From a virus: DNA of 64,000 bases. The DNA lies in the IMG/VR virus record IMGVR_UViG_3300042374_001687, positions 1 through 64,000 of that record; one strand, 5' to 3'. Both the position numbers and the translations under genes were made by a program. Under the pieces are notes generated by a model that had not been told where the DNA came from, made no database searches, and was given only the letters and a program-made list of their open reading frames with translations. Numbering within the stretch: position 1 is the first letter of the stretch; the number at the start of each line of letters is the position of its first letter. This document shows positions 1 through 7,376 of the stretch, piece after piece.

Positions 1-593
1 TCCAGGTCTCCCGTTCCGGGCGGGAAAATTCTCCTCTGGATGTTGCTGGTGGGGGTTGTTGGCTTTGTCGGGTTGGCTGGGGCAGCTTTTGGGCTTACTG
101 CCGTGTTGTTCGGTGCTGTTTTTATCTTGTATCCTGAGTTCATGGCCCACCATTCGGCGTCCTGCTTTGGCGGGTATGTGGCTGGATTTGAGAACCTTAG
201 GTTGGGGTAGGCCTTCATCATCCTTTCGTGCCGGGCTCCAATCCCCCAGTCCTTGGCTGCCAGGGGCGTTTTTTCTATGTTCGGCGATTTGTAGAGCGAT
301 CGCCACACGTTCAAGGCCTTGTCGGAGGTCTGCACCTTGGCGGGGGCGAGTATTCCTCCCCTTTTGGACACCAGTTCGAGCGCCAGCATGTACAGCTTCT
401 TTCCGTAGCCCATTCCTTCTGGGGTGACGGTCACTCTGTTTACCCTGTATATTTGTGGATTTTCGGGATCCCGCTCAGCATGGAGGTATCCCCTGACATT
501 GGGGTCGTTGTAGGAAACCTCGACTGATTCCTGCGATTCATGCGTCTTGGTGTTCGGCTCGGTCGATTCCGTTAGCCATTCCTTGAATTTCAT
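1..593 (-). CDS. GNAT-like acetyltransferase-fold protein with capsid-targeting-like N-terminus (partial)
   Basis: The reading frame opens at ATG 593 and stays open to the left edge, so the C-terminus is missing; about 197 codons are visible. The first residues MKFKEWLTES match the tag shared by other proteins here (F3, W6, L7, then L-T-E). Residues 51-72 read VNRVTVTPEG then MGYGKKLY, which looks like the acetyl-CoA binding motif A of GNAT enzymes. Residues near 90-101 (SDKALNVWRSLY) fit the GNAT C-terminal part. After about residue 160 the chain turns Pro/Ala/Thr-rich. Substrate unknown. No Shine-Dalgarno is seen; a TATATA box lies 5 bases upstream. Inference: a virion-packaged acetyltransferase-like protein. 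The fold call is moderate; activity is not shown. Confidence 0.6.
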   Translation of the reverse strand, partial: MKFKEWLTESTEPNTKTHESQESVEVSYNDPNVRGYLHAERDPENPQIYRVNRVTVTPEGMGYGKKLYMLALELVSKRGGILAPAKVQTSDKALNVWRSLYKSPNIEKTPLAAKDWGIGARHERMMKAYPNLRFSNPATYPPKQDAEWWAMNSGYKIKTAPNNTAVSPKAAPANPTKPTTPTSNIQRRIFPPGTGDL

Positions 594-598
594 GGTGT

Positions 599-604
599 TA
601 TATA
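599..604 (-). promoter_or_regulatory. TATATA box 5 nt upstream of the ATG at 593
   Basis: TATATA followed by ACACC and the ATG, with no Shine-Dalgarno. It is the same arrangement as at several other first genes in this window. If it is a -10 element, the transcript would be leaderless or nearly so. Confidence 0.35.
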
Positions 605-634
605 TTTTTCCCAAGAATATTTTCGGCATGGAAT

Positions 635-667
635 AAAAAAAGGCGCGACCCCGGGGCCACGCCTTTG
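635..667 (-). terminator. Rho-independent terminator
   Basis: On the minus strand a 7-bp stem AAAGGCG/CGCCTTT (639-645 with 660-666) encloses a GC-rich loop containing CCCCGGGG and is followed by a run of seven T. It lies just after the 20-residue ORF (692-754) that follows the methyltransferase gene, so it probably ends that transcript before the GNAT-like gene. Confidence 0.7.
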
Positions 668-691
668 CCGCAGTCTTTTTGTGCGCGTCCC

Positions 692-754
692 TTATTTGCG
701 GGTCCGCCGGTATTCCCCAAACTTGGCGTTTCTCTTGAATGTTGGTTCGTTCAT
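692..754 (-). CDS. 20-residue basic micropeptide
   Basis: A 20-codon ORF starts at ATG 754, with GGAG 8 bases upstream, and ends in TAA. It sits between the methyltransferase stop (780) and a strong terminator (635-667). The peptide, MNEPTFKRNAKFGEYRRTRK, is rich in Lys/Arg. The good ribosome site and the terminator straight after it favour a real gene over chance, but nothing so short can be assigned by homology here. It could instead be a leader or merely the 3' end of the methyltransferase transcript. Confidence 0.4.
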   Translation of the reverse strand: MNEPTFKRNAKFGEYRRTRK

Positions 755-779
755 GGTTGTTCTCCGTTGTTGGTTCGAT

Positions 780-1769
780 CTAGTTTGCGTTTAGTTTTTT
801 AATGATGCTCTTGGCTATGTGGTATGCGAGCCTTGGTGGAACGGCGTTGCCTATCTGCCTGTACTTCTGCATGATGGTTCCTTGGAACCTGTAGTCGTCC
901 GGGAAGGTTTGAATCCTCGCGTACTCCCTTACGGTGAGCGGCCTTGTTTCTGTGGGGTGGCACCTGTCGGTCTGCTTCTGCGAGGGCGACGTGAGCAGTG
1001 TGAGGGACTGGTCGTCCATCCTGAGCCTTCGCGCGAATCCCCTCATTCCCCCTCCCGACCTGATGGCGTTGCCCATGTATTTTTTCTTTATTTCCTCCGG
1101 GAGGTCGACCCAACATCCCCCTTCCGGGACGAGTTCCATGACCTTCCTCTTTTCCTCGGAGTACTTTATTCCCTCGCTATCGGGCACGTCCTTGAGCGCG
1201 TCCCTGAGGGTTTTTCTTTTCTTTATTGGCTCCGGGAAGTCGAAGTCCTTTCCGAGGTCGCTCCTCAAGCCCACTATTATGATCCGTTCCCTCTTCTGCG
1301 GGACCTCGTAGTCGGCCGCGTTGAGGATCTTGTGGTGGACGGTGTACATGCCGCCGTTTTCGAACATTTCGGCGAGCGAGGCGAGCGTCTTTCCCTTGTC
1401 GTGTGTGGCTAGGCCTTTGACGTTCTCGAGGATGAATATCTTGGGCTCGGCCTCGAGGACGAGCCTGTTGAATTCGACGATGAGTCTGCCCCTCGGGTCT
1501 TCGAGTCCTCTCCTCTCGCCTGCCTGGCTGAAGGCCTGGCACGGCACCCCTCCCATGAGCACGTCGGGCCTGAGTCCGTCTAGTTTCAGGTCGGTCATGC
1601 TCCCGTGGTTTATATTTTTCTTTATGGAGGGGTGGTTTTCCATGAGGGTTGCTATGGCCGCCTTGTCGATCTCGTTTATGAGTATCGGCTCGAGTCCCGC
1701 GTCCATGAATCCCTTGCTGAGGCCTCCGCACCCCGCGCAAACCTCTATGAATTTGTGCATGGGAGGCAT
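780..1769 (-). CDS. DNA (cytosine-5) methyltransferase
   Basis: Methylates cytosine at C5 in a specific DNA site using S-adenosylmethionine. The family motifs are present in order: motif I EVCAGCGGLSKGF (residues 9-21), motif IV PCQ with catalytic Cys77, motif VI ENV (115-117), motif VIII QKRER (158-162), and motif X GNAVPP near residue 303. At 329 aa the length is normal for a single-site phage or type II enzyme. An alternative start is Met4. The next gene upstream on the same strand (1903-2508) is a nuclease candidate, so the two could form a restriction-modification pair; equally this may be a solitary enzyme protecting phage DNA. A near-identical 70-80 bp sequence lies upstream of both genes. 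Confidence 0.93.
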   Translation of the reverse strand: MPPMHKFIEVCAGCGGLSKGFMDAGLEPILINEIDKAAIATLMENHPSIKKNINHGSMTDLKLDGLRPDVLMGGVPCQAFSQAGERRGLEDPRGRLIVEFNRLVLEAEPKIFILENVKGLATHDKGKTLASLAEMFENGGMYTVHHKILNAADYEVPQKRERIIIVGLRSDLGKDFDFPEPIKKRKTLRDALKDVPDSEGIKYSEEKRKVMELVPEGGCWVDLPEEIKKKYMGNAIRSGGGMRGFARRLRMDDQSLTLLTSPSQKQTDRCHPTETRPLTVREYARIQTFPDDYRFQGTIMQKYRQIGNAVPPRLAYHIAKSIIKKLNAN

Positions 1770-1791
1770 TTTAATTAAAATGCCGCCGTCC

Positions 1792-1871
1792 GGTCAATAT
1801 GGAATATTATGGAATAAAAGTGGCGGCCGCGTACGGCGGGCACGCCAAGTAGTTTTTGCGCGGGGCGGCGG
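1792..1871 (-). repeat. Direct repeat copy A upstream of the methyltransferase gene
   Basis: Shares about 70 bases with 2539-2608, including a GCGGCCGC core and the GGTCAATATGGAAT edge. This copy carries an extra 10-bp duplication of ATGGAATATT. Both copies lie 20-35 bases 5' of a minus-strand gene start, so they may be duplicated promoter/operator regions. Confidence 0.75.
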
Positions 1872-1902
1872 CATTGCTTGATCTGGGTCTCATGGGTCCT
1901 TT

Positions 1903-2508
1903 CTACGCCCTTGTCTTCTGTCCGGTCTTCCTTTCCGCGAAGAGTATTTCGCCCATTTTTTTAATGTACTTGGATGCGGCGGGCGACCATCTCTGTTTCT
2001 TTATCATTCCTTCGCCGACCATTTCCTCTATCATCTCGGAGCTGGCCCTGACGCACGGCTTGTAGCCGAACGTCTTGATGTCCGTCCTGACCGGGAGATT
2101 TTCGATGAGGTGTCTGAAGGCCGTTCTTCCGAGGATGTAGTGGACGCCGCTCCTAGGAACGAGGATGTAGGCGCGTTGGGCATAGCATCCCTTGAGGGCG
2201 CATGTCTTGAAGGTGAAGCACTGGGTGCACCATTCGGGTATGGTCTTGACCTCCACCTTGACGGGGGGCTTGCCGCTCGTGAAGTGGAACATCTTGTCGG
2301 CGTTTGCGTTCGGGAGCCTTCCGCGTATGAGTTTGCCGGTGTTGTCGACCCCGTGCTCCTCTATCCTGCAGTCTAGCCCGTTTTCTATGAGGTGGATCCT
2401 GAGCGACATTCCCCAATAGAATTCCTTCTCGGTGAACTGGGACACGTCCTCTTTGAAGTCCTCTTCGGACCTGTGGTCCATGCGCATCGACAGGCATTTG
2501 TCTTCCAT
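1903..2508 (-). CDS. Putative PD-(D/E)XK-type nuclease with a four-Cys cluster
   Basis: 201 aa, not recognised as a named family. Asp71 and the sequence VKVEVKT (Glu86-x-Lys88) resemble the catalytic core of PD-(D/E)XK nucleases. Straight after come Cys94, Cys97, Cys103 and Cys108 (C-x2-C-x5-C-x4-C), which could bind zinc or an Fe-S cluster. The C-terminal 70 residues are basic and could hold a winged helix. It lies directly upstream of the cytosine methyltransferase on the same strand and has its own copy of the same upstream repeat. Inference: a restriction or repair nuclease. The nuclease call rests on motif spacing only. Met8 or Met10 are alternative starts. Confidence 0.45.
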   Translation of the reverse strand: MEDKCLSMRMDHRSEEDFKEDVSQFTEKEFYWGMSLRIHLIENGLDCRIEEHGVDNTGKLIRGRLPNANADKMFHFTSGKPPVKVEVKTIPEWCTQCFTFKTCALKGCYAQRAYILVPRSGVHYILGRTAFRHLIENLPVRTDIKTFGYKPCVRASSEMIEEMVGEGMIKKQRWSPAASKYIKKMGEILFAERKTGQKTRA

Positions 2509-2538
2509 GCTTTTCTTTTAACACGCATGGTTGCATCT

Positions 2539-2608
2539 GGTCAATATGGAATAAAAGTGGCGGCCGCGTACGGCGGGCACGCCAAGTAGTTTTTGCGCGG
2601 GCCGGCGG
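2539..2608 (-). repeat. Direct repeat copy B upstream of the nuclease candidate
   Basis: Second copy of the sequence at 1792-1871 without the 10-bp duplication. It sits in the divergent gap between the minus-strand gene at 2508 and the plus-strand gene at 2643. Confidence 0.75.
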
Positions 2609-2642
2609 CGGGGATTTTGCTCGGCGGGTCCATAGATAGTGC

Positions 2643-2807
2643 ATGAGATTTTCGGAGTGGGTGGAATTAAGGGAATCGCGGGATGCTTGCTATCACAAGG
2701 TGAAGAGAAGGTACCAGAAATGGCCGTCGGCCTACGCCTCCGGGGCGTTGGTCAGGTGCCGCAAGGTCGGAGCGAAAAATTGGGGAAACAAGTCGAAAAA
2801 GAAGTGA
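2643..2807 (+). CDS. Small conserved phage protein with capsid-targeting-like N-terminus
   Basis: 54 aa, too short for usual gene calling but clear. The N-terminus MRFSEWVELRE matches the shared tag (F3, W6, then L9-R-E11). The rest contains DACYHKVKRRY, WPSAYASGAL, VRCRKVG and NWGNK, a pattern I recognise from small uncharacterised proteins of myoviruses. Very basic, with two Cys. The next gene begins 2 bases after its stop, so the two are translationally coupled. Inference: a small DNA-binding or head-packaged protein. Function unknown. Confidence 0.7.
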   Translation: MRFSEWVELRESRDACYHKVKRRYQKWPSAYASGALVRCRKVGAKNWGNKSKKK

Positions 2808-2809
2808 AC

Positions 2810-3115
2810 ATGAAGAACGCAGATTTAAAAAATCCTATGCCCGGTTCGAGTTTCAAGGATTGGTTGAACGAGGGAACGTTTGATTTAGAAAAGGAGCGTG
2901 GTCTTAGAGGCTGGTTCGACAGGAACAACGGCAAGGGATGGGTGGACTGCAAGGCGAGCAGGAAGGGCAAGATAGTTCCATGCGGCCGGGAGAAGGCAGG
3001 CCGGGGCACGGACAGGAAGTATCCCGCGTGCCGGCCGACACTTTCGGCATGCAACAGCGTGGGCAAGAGGAGAAAGAAGGACTCCAAGCCCATTTCTTGG
3101 AAGGAAAAGGAATGA
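2810..3115 (+). CDS. DUF5872-like small protein
   Basis: 101 aa. The middle part contains WFDRNNGKGWVDCK, PCGRE, YPACRPT and SACN, the spaced Cys/Trp pattern of the DUF5872 family found in large DNA viruses and phages; function unknown. ATG 2810 follows the previous stop by 2 bases. A second Met at residue 10 starts SSFKDWLNEG, which itself resembles the shared N-terminal tag, so translation may really begin at 2837. Lys-rich C-terminus. Confidence 0.65.
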   Translation: MKNADLKNPMPGSSFKDWLNEGTFDLEKERGLRGWFDRNNGKGWVDCKASRKGKIVPCGREKAGRGTDRKYPACRPTLSACNSVGKRRKKDSKPISWKEKE

Positions 3116-3127
3116 TTCAAGGGGCCA

Positions 3128-4009
3128 TCAGTAGACGCTCTCCTTCATGATGCCGAGGAGATACTTGCCGTAGCCGCTATTGTCAAGCGCCGTCGCCAGG
3201 GCCTCGAGTTGCCTGTCTTCGATCCAGCCGTTGCGCCAGGCGATCTCCTCGGGGCAGCAGATCTTCAGGCCCTGCCGCTTCTCGAGAGACTGGATGAACT
3301 GCCCGGCCTCGAGCAGGCTGTCGTGGGTGCCGGTGTCGAGCCAAGCGTCGCCGCGGCCGAGGATCTCCACCCGCAGGCCGCCCCGCTCGAGATAGGCCCG
3401 GTTGATATCGGTGATCTCGAGTTCGCCGCGGGCCGAGGGGCGGATGCCGGCGGCGATGTCGACCACCTGCTCGTCGTAAAAGTAGAGGCCCGTCACCGCA
3501 TAGCGGCTTCGCGGCCGTCGAGGCTTCTCCTCCAGCGACTTGGCACGGCCGGAAGCGTCGAACTCCACGACGCCGTACCGCTGCGGATCGGACACGGGAT
3601 AGGCAAAAACTGTGGCTCCGGCCGGATGCTTGGCGGCCGACCGTAGCCGCTGGGCAAGGCCGTTTCCATAGAAGATGTTGTCGCCTAGAACAAGTGCCGA
3701 AGGGCATCCGCGGACGAAATCGGCGCCGACGACGAACGCTTGTGCGAGCCCCTCCGGCCGCGGCTGCACGGCGTAGTCAATCCGCATGCCCCAGCCCGAA
3801 CCGTCGCCGAGCAAGTCGCGGAATCGCGGCGTATCTTGGGGCGTCGAGATGACGAGCACGTCGCGGATGCCAGCGAGCATTAGGGCGCTCAACGGATAGT
3901 AGACCATCGGCTTGTCGTAGACCGGCAGCATCTGCTTGGAGACGCCGAGGGTCACGGGATGGAGCCGGGTACCGGAACCTCCGGCCAGGACGATACCTTT
4001 ACGATGCAC
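3128..4009 (-). CDS. rfbA: Glucose-1-phosphate thymidylyltransferase
   Basis: Makes dTDP-glucose from dTTP and glucose-1-phosphate, the first step to dTDP-L-rhamnose. The start is GTG 4009, giving 293 aa, the normal RmlA length. Motifs: GGSGTRLHP (nucleotide binding), [22 protein letters not shown], and [11 protein letters not shown] near the C-terminus. The gene is markedly more GC-rich than the flanking phage genes and reads like a proteobacterial homologue. No other dTDP-sugar genes are nearby. The insert appears to run from just after the DUF5872-like stop (3115) to about 4010, and its start codon overlaps the truncated ORF at 3999-4046, whose ribosome site probably drives it. Recent acquisition or, less likely, an assembly join. 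Confidence 0.95.
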   Translation of the reverse strand: MHRKGIVLAGGSGTRLHPVTLGVSKQMLPVYDKPMVYYPLSALMLAGIRDVLVISTPQDTPRFRDLLGDGSGWGMRIDYAVQPRPEGLAQAFVVGADFVRGCPSALVLGDNIFYGNGLAQRLRSAAKHPAGATVFAYPVSDPQRYGVVEFDASGRAKSLEEKPRRPRSRYAVTGLYFYDEQVVDIAAGIRPSARGELEITDINRAYLERGGLRVEILGRGDAWLDTGTHDSLLEAGQFIQSLEKRQGLKICCPEEIAWRNGWIEDRQLEALATALDNSGYGKYLLGIMKESVY

Positions 4010-4046
4010 CGAAGAGCCTTTGTTGTGATTTTGACTTGGCCGGCAT
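3999..4046 (-). pseudogene. Truncated DUF3008-like gene interrupted by rfbA
   Basis: ATG 4046 with GGAG 5 bases upstream encodes [15 protein letters not shown], then a TAA formed inside the rfbA start. MPAKSK-x-QQR-(L/F)-(F/M)-G is the typical N-terminus of DUF3008 proteins, usually about 60 aa and common in phages. The downstream part is not found on the far side of rfbA. The remnant overlaps the rfbA GTG, so it could now act as a coupling leader peptide. Confidence 0.6.
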
Positions 4047-4053
4047 GTTGCTC

Positions 4054-4341
4054 CTATTGGTTTTCTTCCTTGGCGAACCAAATGGTGTACCTTATCTCCC
4101 TCTTGTTTTCCGTGACATCCCATAGAAAGGTGTCGCATTCGTTGATTCTGGATATGAAGTCCACTACGAACATGGTCGTGTCCTCGGAAACGGCCGTCTT
4201 CCTAATGTCACCCCCTCCTTCCTTGTGTTCTTTTACTATTACACGGTGTGCTCTTGTCGGCCTAGGCTCTGCGTCCCTTGAAAGCAAGTATGCGTTGCAC
4301 ACGAGAGACACTAACAGCAATATGGCATAAAGGTTCTTCAT
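4054..4341 (-). CDS. Membrane-anchored or exported small protein
   Basis: 95 aa, no family recognised. Residues 1-21 ([20 protein letters not shown]) form a hydrophobic signal or anchor segment; the rest is soluble and charged. A purine-rich site (GGTGG) precedes the ATG. It ends a few bases before the DUF3008-like remnant, so the two once formed an operon. Confidence 0.6.
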   Translation of the reverse strand: MKNLYAILLLVSLVCNAYLLSRDAEPRPTRAHRVIVKEHKEGGGDIRKTAVSEDTTMFVVDFISRINECDTFLWDVTENKREIRYTIWFAKEENQ

Positions 4342-4406
4342 TTTTCCACCTTGGTTGTTTTGGTTTTATCTAGGGGTTTTGGGGAAGATTATGGATGATT
4401 GCGACC

Positions 4407-4412
4407 TATATT
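4407..4412 (+). promoter_or_regulatory. TATATT box 8 nt upstream of the ATG at 4421
   Basis: CCTATATT lies 8 bases 5' of the start of the glycosyltransferase-like gene. Part of the recurring TATATA/ATG arrangement. Confidence 0.3.
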
Positions 4413-4420
4413 ACTGAAGA

Positions 4421-5818
4421 ATGATCTATCTGCTTGAACCAAGTTATGTTTTGGAGGCCACTGTCGCGGAATACTTTTCGTACAGCCGTCTTTCCCCCGA
4501 ATTCGGCGACGAGCTCACGGGGGGAGAAAAAAAGGTGGTGGTTTACGACTGCTTGGACAAGGATTTTGACGGGAACTTGGCTGAAAGGATACTGAATGGC
4601 GCCAACACGACGGTATTCGTGGTCTTGAACGACACGAACTTGGGCTTCATCCAGTCCAAAAGATTCAAGATGTACAACCACAAAGGGCCAATAGGGGTTA
4701 ATCCCGATGAGTTCAAGAAGAACTTGATTCACAAGTTGGCATGGTTGTTGGATCCCGAGGACGACTTTGATCATGTGCTGTATCTGGACAGCAACCCGAA
4801 CTTGCTAGAAAGGTACTACAACACTCCTTGGGCTAGGGAGAACAACATATCCGACAGACAAAGGGCATATCACCACTACTTGCTGCATGGTTCGGACTGG
4901 TTCTTCGGGTCAAAAGAGAACTTGCCTCCCGAAAAGATACTCAGCATGGAGGTCAACGACAATTTGAAAAAGATCGTTAACTCGGTATGTCCGGAGATTA
5001 AAAAGGAGATCAGGCAGAACAGGCTGGAGTGTGTCTGTTTGAACATGACTTCGAGCGAGAAGGACGGCTACGAAACCTTCGCGGGCAGAATTCTAGCAAG
5101 CACGAACAAGGAGTCGGCGAGGGACATCGACTTCGTGATAGTCGTGAACAATGACAATTTCAAGCCTGATGTGGGGGCGTTGAAGAATTTGTTCAAGAGC
5201 GTCGTTGTGATCTCGTTGAACTTGACGGCCGAGCAGGACATTTATGTTAGACCCGGCTTGGAGGATGAGTTCTTGCAGAGGAATTCCGTTCCGGACTACG
5301 GGCTCAAGGCCGGACCTAACATAATGTTCTTAAGGTCTATGGAATTTTTGAGGAGGTACAACACCTCCTTGCTGGTCGAGACCGACTGCCATTTTGGAAA
5401 GGGCTGGCTTGGGTCTCTTCGCCGTTACACGAGGGATTCAAACGGATTTCTCGTGTCTGGCTCTACTTACGACGGGGTTGTATACACAAAGGCCAACACC
5501 GCAAACTTCAACCACCTCAACGGGGTCGCACTTTACGCAACTGGAGACTCCAACTTCCAGGCTCTAATGAGGTGTTTCGATGGCTTTTTGAAAGAGCATG
5601 TGAGGACGATGCCGCATCTGGCCTATGATTTCGGCATGAAGTTAATGGTGGATTTTGGCCTAGACCACTCCGCAGATAAGATGATCTGGAACTTCATCAA
5701 CAGAAACATCGTAGTCAACAAGCACATTTTTAATTTCAGCACCTTGGAAGACAGTTCTCTGGACGAGGGCGAAATAAGATCTATCTACAACTACGCGGTG
5801 CTTCACAAGAAGGGCTAG
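4421..5818 (+). CDS. Putative glycosyltransferase-like protein with a YL-D-x-N...HY module
   Basis: 465 aa. Residues about 115-165 contain YLDSNPNLLERYY, SDRQRAYHHYLLHG and FGSKEN, a module resembling the short repeat found in bacterial surface-glycan glycosyltransferases (FD-x-x-YL...HYL-x-HG). The same module begins the gene at 10085. The second half looks like a GT-A fold: LVETDCHFGKGW near residue 325 could supply the acidic metal site, followed by a Ser/Gly/Tyr-rich acceptor region. Likely modifies a sugar on the virion or host surface. Neighbours (5815-7310) are also sugar-related but on the opposite strand; the stops overlap by 4 bases. The enzyme class is inferred. Confidence 0.5.
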   Translation: MIYLLEPSYVLEATVAEYFSYSRLSPEFGDELTGGEKKVVVYDCLDKDFDGNLAERILNGANTTVFVVLNDTNLGFIQSKRFKMYNHKGPIGVNPDEFKKNLIHKLAWLLDPEDDFDHVLYLDSNPNLLERYYNTPWARENNISDRQRAYHHYLLHGSDWFFGSKENLPPEKILSMEVNDNLKKIVNSVCPEIKKEIRQNRLECVCLNMTSSEKDGYETFAGRILASTNKESARDIDFVIVVNNDNFKPDVGALKNLFKSVVVISLNLTAEQDIYVRPGLEDEFLQRNSVPDYGLKAGPNIMFLRSMEFLRRYNTSLLVETDCHFGKGWLGSLRRYTRDSNGFLVSGSTYDGVVYTKANTANFNHLNGVALYATGDSNFQALMRCFDGFLKEHVRTMPHLAYDFGMKLMVDFGLDHSADKMIWNFINRNIVVNKHIFNFSTLEDSSLDEGEIRSIYNYAVLHKKG

Positions 5819-6435
5819 GCCAGCAACTCCTTCATGGCCTCTAGTTTGGTTTTGCCGTTCTTTTGGCAGTGGGCTTGGCTGCAATGCACGATGCCCCCAT
5901 TGTTGGGATAGTCGACGACCGTCCGCAGTTTCTTGAATTTAATCTTGCCGCTTTCGAGCATTATCATGTCGGAAGTGTGAGGCCTGCCGTCGTGTAGGAT
6001 GAACTCGTCCTTAATGGCGCAAAAGCCTCTGCAAACCTCGAGGTACTGTTCAGGGGTTCCATAAACTACGCATGGAACATGTCCTTGGTAGACGGTGAGT
6101 TGTGTTTCGTCGCGGTCTAGATGATAGACTCCGTTGTTTATCACATCGTAGTCTATCATCAAACCTCCGCCCGTTTGGACCATCGCCAGCCATCTTATGA
6201 AGCAACTGTAGTCGTACATGGACGGGTTGACTGTGGGCAGTTCATTTATTATCTGGCTGTACTCGCCAAAGAATTCGTGCTTTTCCGCAACGGAATGATC
6301 AAGGACGATCAGTTCCCAGCCGCTCCTCTTCCAGGACTCCTTGCACAGGTCTAGGAGTTCTTTCTGGGTAGATTTTCTCCTGGGGCAATTGTTTATGGCG
6401 TCTATTTCTTGGTAGTAGGTGTAGCATTTATTCAT
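5815..6435 (-). CDS. GT32-type glycosyltransferase (DXD sugar-binding family)
   Basis: 206 aa. GWELIVLDH near residue 40, then RWLAMVQTGGGLMIDYDV with the Asp95-x-Asp97 motif that binds the nucleotide sugar through a metal ion, as in capsular polysaccharide and Och1-type transferases. The length fits the catalytic domain alone, with no membrane anchor. It follows the WcbI-like gene (6438) by 2 bases and probably shares its transcript. Donor and acceptor unknown. Confidence 0.75.
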   Translation of the reverse strand: MNKCYTYYQEIDAINNCPRRKSTQKELLDLCKESWKRSGWELIVLDHSVAEKHEFFGEYSQIINELPTVNPSMYDYSCFIRWLAMVQTGGGLMIDYDVINNGVYHLDRDETQLTVYQGHVPCVVYGTPEQYLEVCRGFCAIKDEFILHDGRPHTSDMIMLESGKIKFKKLRTVVDYPNNGGIVHCSQAHCQKNGKTKLEAMKELLA

Positions 6436-6437
6436 TT

Positions 6438-7310
6438 TTAGCAGTACGACATCATAAGCTTTATCTGGTCGTCCGTTATGAAGTTTTCTTCTTCTGTCGG
6501 ACGGTAAGTCATATTCTCTTTTCTCACGACCTCGTCCTCAAATATAGTGGCATTGAACCTAAACCCGTAGTGCTGAGCGTCGAACTTGGTGATGGGGGTT
6601 GAGTTTCCGGAAAGAAAGTGCTCCGTGGATGCCTGCCTTAGGAAATTAAAATCCACAAGCCTTTTGTATATGCCGAGACGCTCCGCCATGATTTTGAATG
6701 TCATCATGCTGATGATCGTGGTCGGGTGGTTGATGGTAGAGAACATTTTGATATTTTGGAAGTTTTCGTTGAAGAAATCGTTTACGGGTTGGAAGTCGTT
6801 CTTTTCAATCGAACGCTCAAGCCGCAGTCTGGAGTTGGCGTGTATCTCCTTGATTTGTCCGATCTCGTCTTCCGAACCGGAGAAGTCGAACTTCTTGAGC
6901 TCGAGGCGGATTATATCGTGAAGGTACATGAAAAGGACATAGTTAGGAAGCCTTATTTCCTCCGGGGAAGTCCCGAACTCATCAAAGAAGTTTTTATCAC
7001 ATTCCCTGCAGGTGTTGAGTATTGAATTGTTTTTAACGCTTTCCGTAACCATTGTCTTGGTTTTGGGAAGTATATTTTTTATGGATTCCTTGGGGAATGG
7101 GAAGAGGGGGTCGGAGTTCCACTGCGTGCTCCAGAATGGAACATATATGCAGAAAATATTGAGATCGGGCCTGAGCAGGCTCAGGTAGTACATGATCGGG
7201 CTGAGACGGCAAGAGCCAATGAAAAGCACATTTTCTTCGCCTGTTCCCTTGTAGGCGAGGAATTCGCTCTTGCTGTTAATGCTGTCTAGATCATTTGGCG
7301 TTTTTATCAC
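6438..7310 (-). CDS. WcbI-like polysaccharide biosynthesis protein
   Basis: 290 aa, GTG start. Residues about 28-40 read VLFIGSCRLSPIMYYL, like the first block (G-x-C/S-x-x) of SGNH-fold WcbI proteins, and later STINHPT matches the family's Asn-His-Pro block. WcbI proteins act in capsule modification; the exact reaction is unsettled. Paired with the GT32-type gene downstream. No clear Shine-Dalgarno is seen before the GTG. Moderate confidence in the family. Confidence 0.55.
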   Translation of the reverse strand: MIKTPNDLDSINSKSEFLAYKGTGEENVLFIGSCRLSPIMYYLSLLRPDLNIFCIYVPFWSTQWNSDPLFPFPKESIKNILPKTKTMVTESVKNNSILNTCRECDKNFFDEFGTSPEEIRLPNYVLFMYLHDIIRLELKKFDFSGSEDEIGQIKEIHANSRLRLERSIEKNDFQPVNDFFNENFQNIKMFSTINHPTTIISMMTFKIMAERLGIYKRLVDFNFLRQASTEHFLSGNSTPITKFDAQHYGFRFNATIFEDEVVRKENMTYRPTEEENFITDDQIKLMMSYC

Positions 7311-7376
7311 TGATTTAGTCTAATTTATCGGTCTATTACATATCTAGTGGGAGAGCATTTTGTTTTGGAGGCTACG

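Noticed and set aside
2639-2809. A 57-residue N-terminal extension of the DUF5872-like gene
   Set aside because: The same stretch in another frame encodes the complete 54-aa conserved protein with the shared tag, which is better supported.
3209-3646. Plus-strand ORF opposite rfbA
   Set aside because: Long antisense frames are expected in GC-rich genes; the minus-strand product is a full-length RmlA with all motifs.
3128-4009. Treating rfbA purely as contamination
   Set aside because: The join keeps a complete ORF and a working ribosome site, and sugar genes lie nearby. An assembly join is possible but cannot be decided from sequence alone, so it is listed as a finding.
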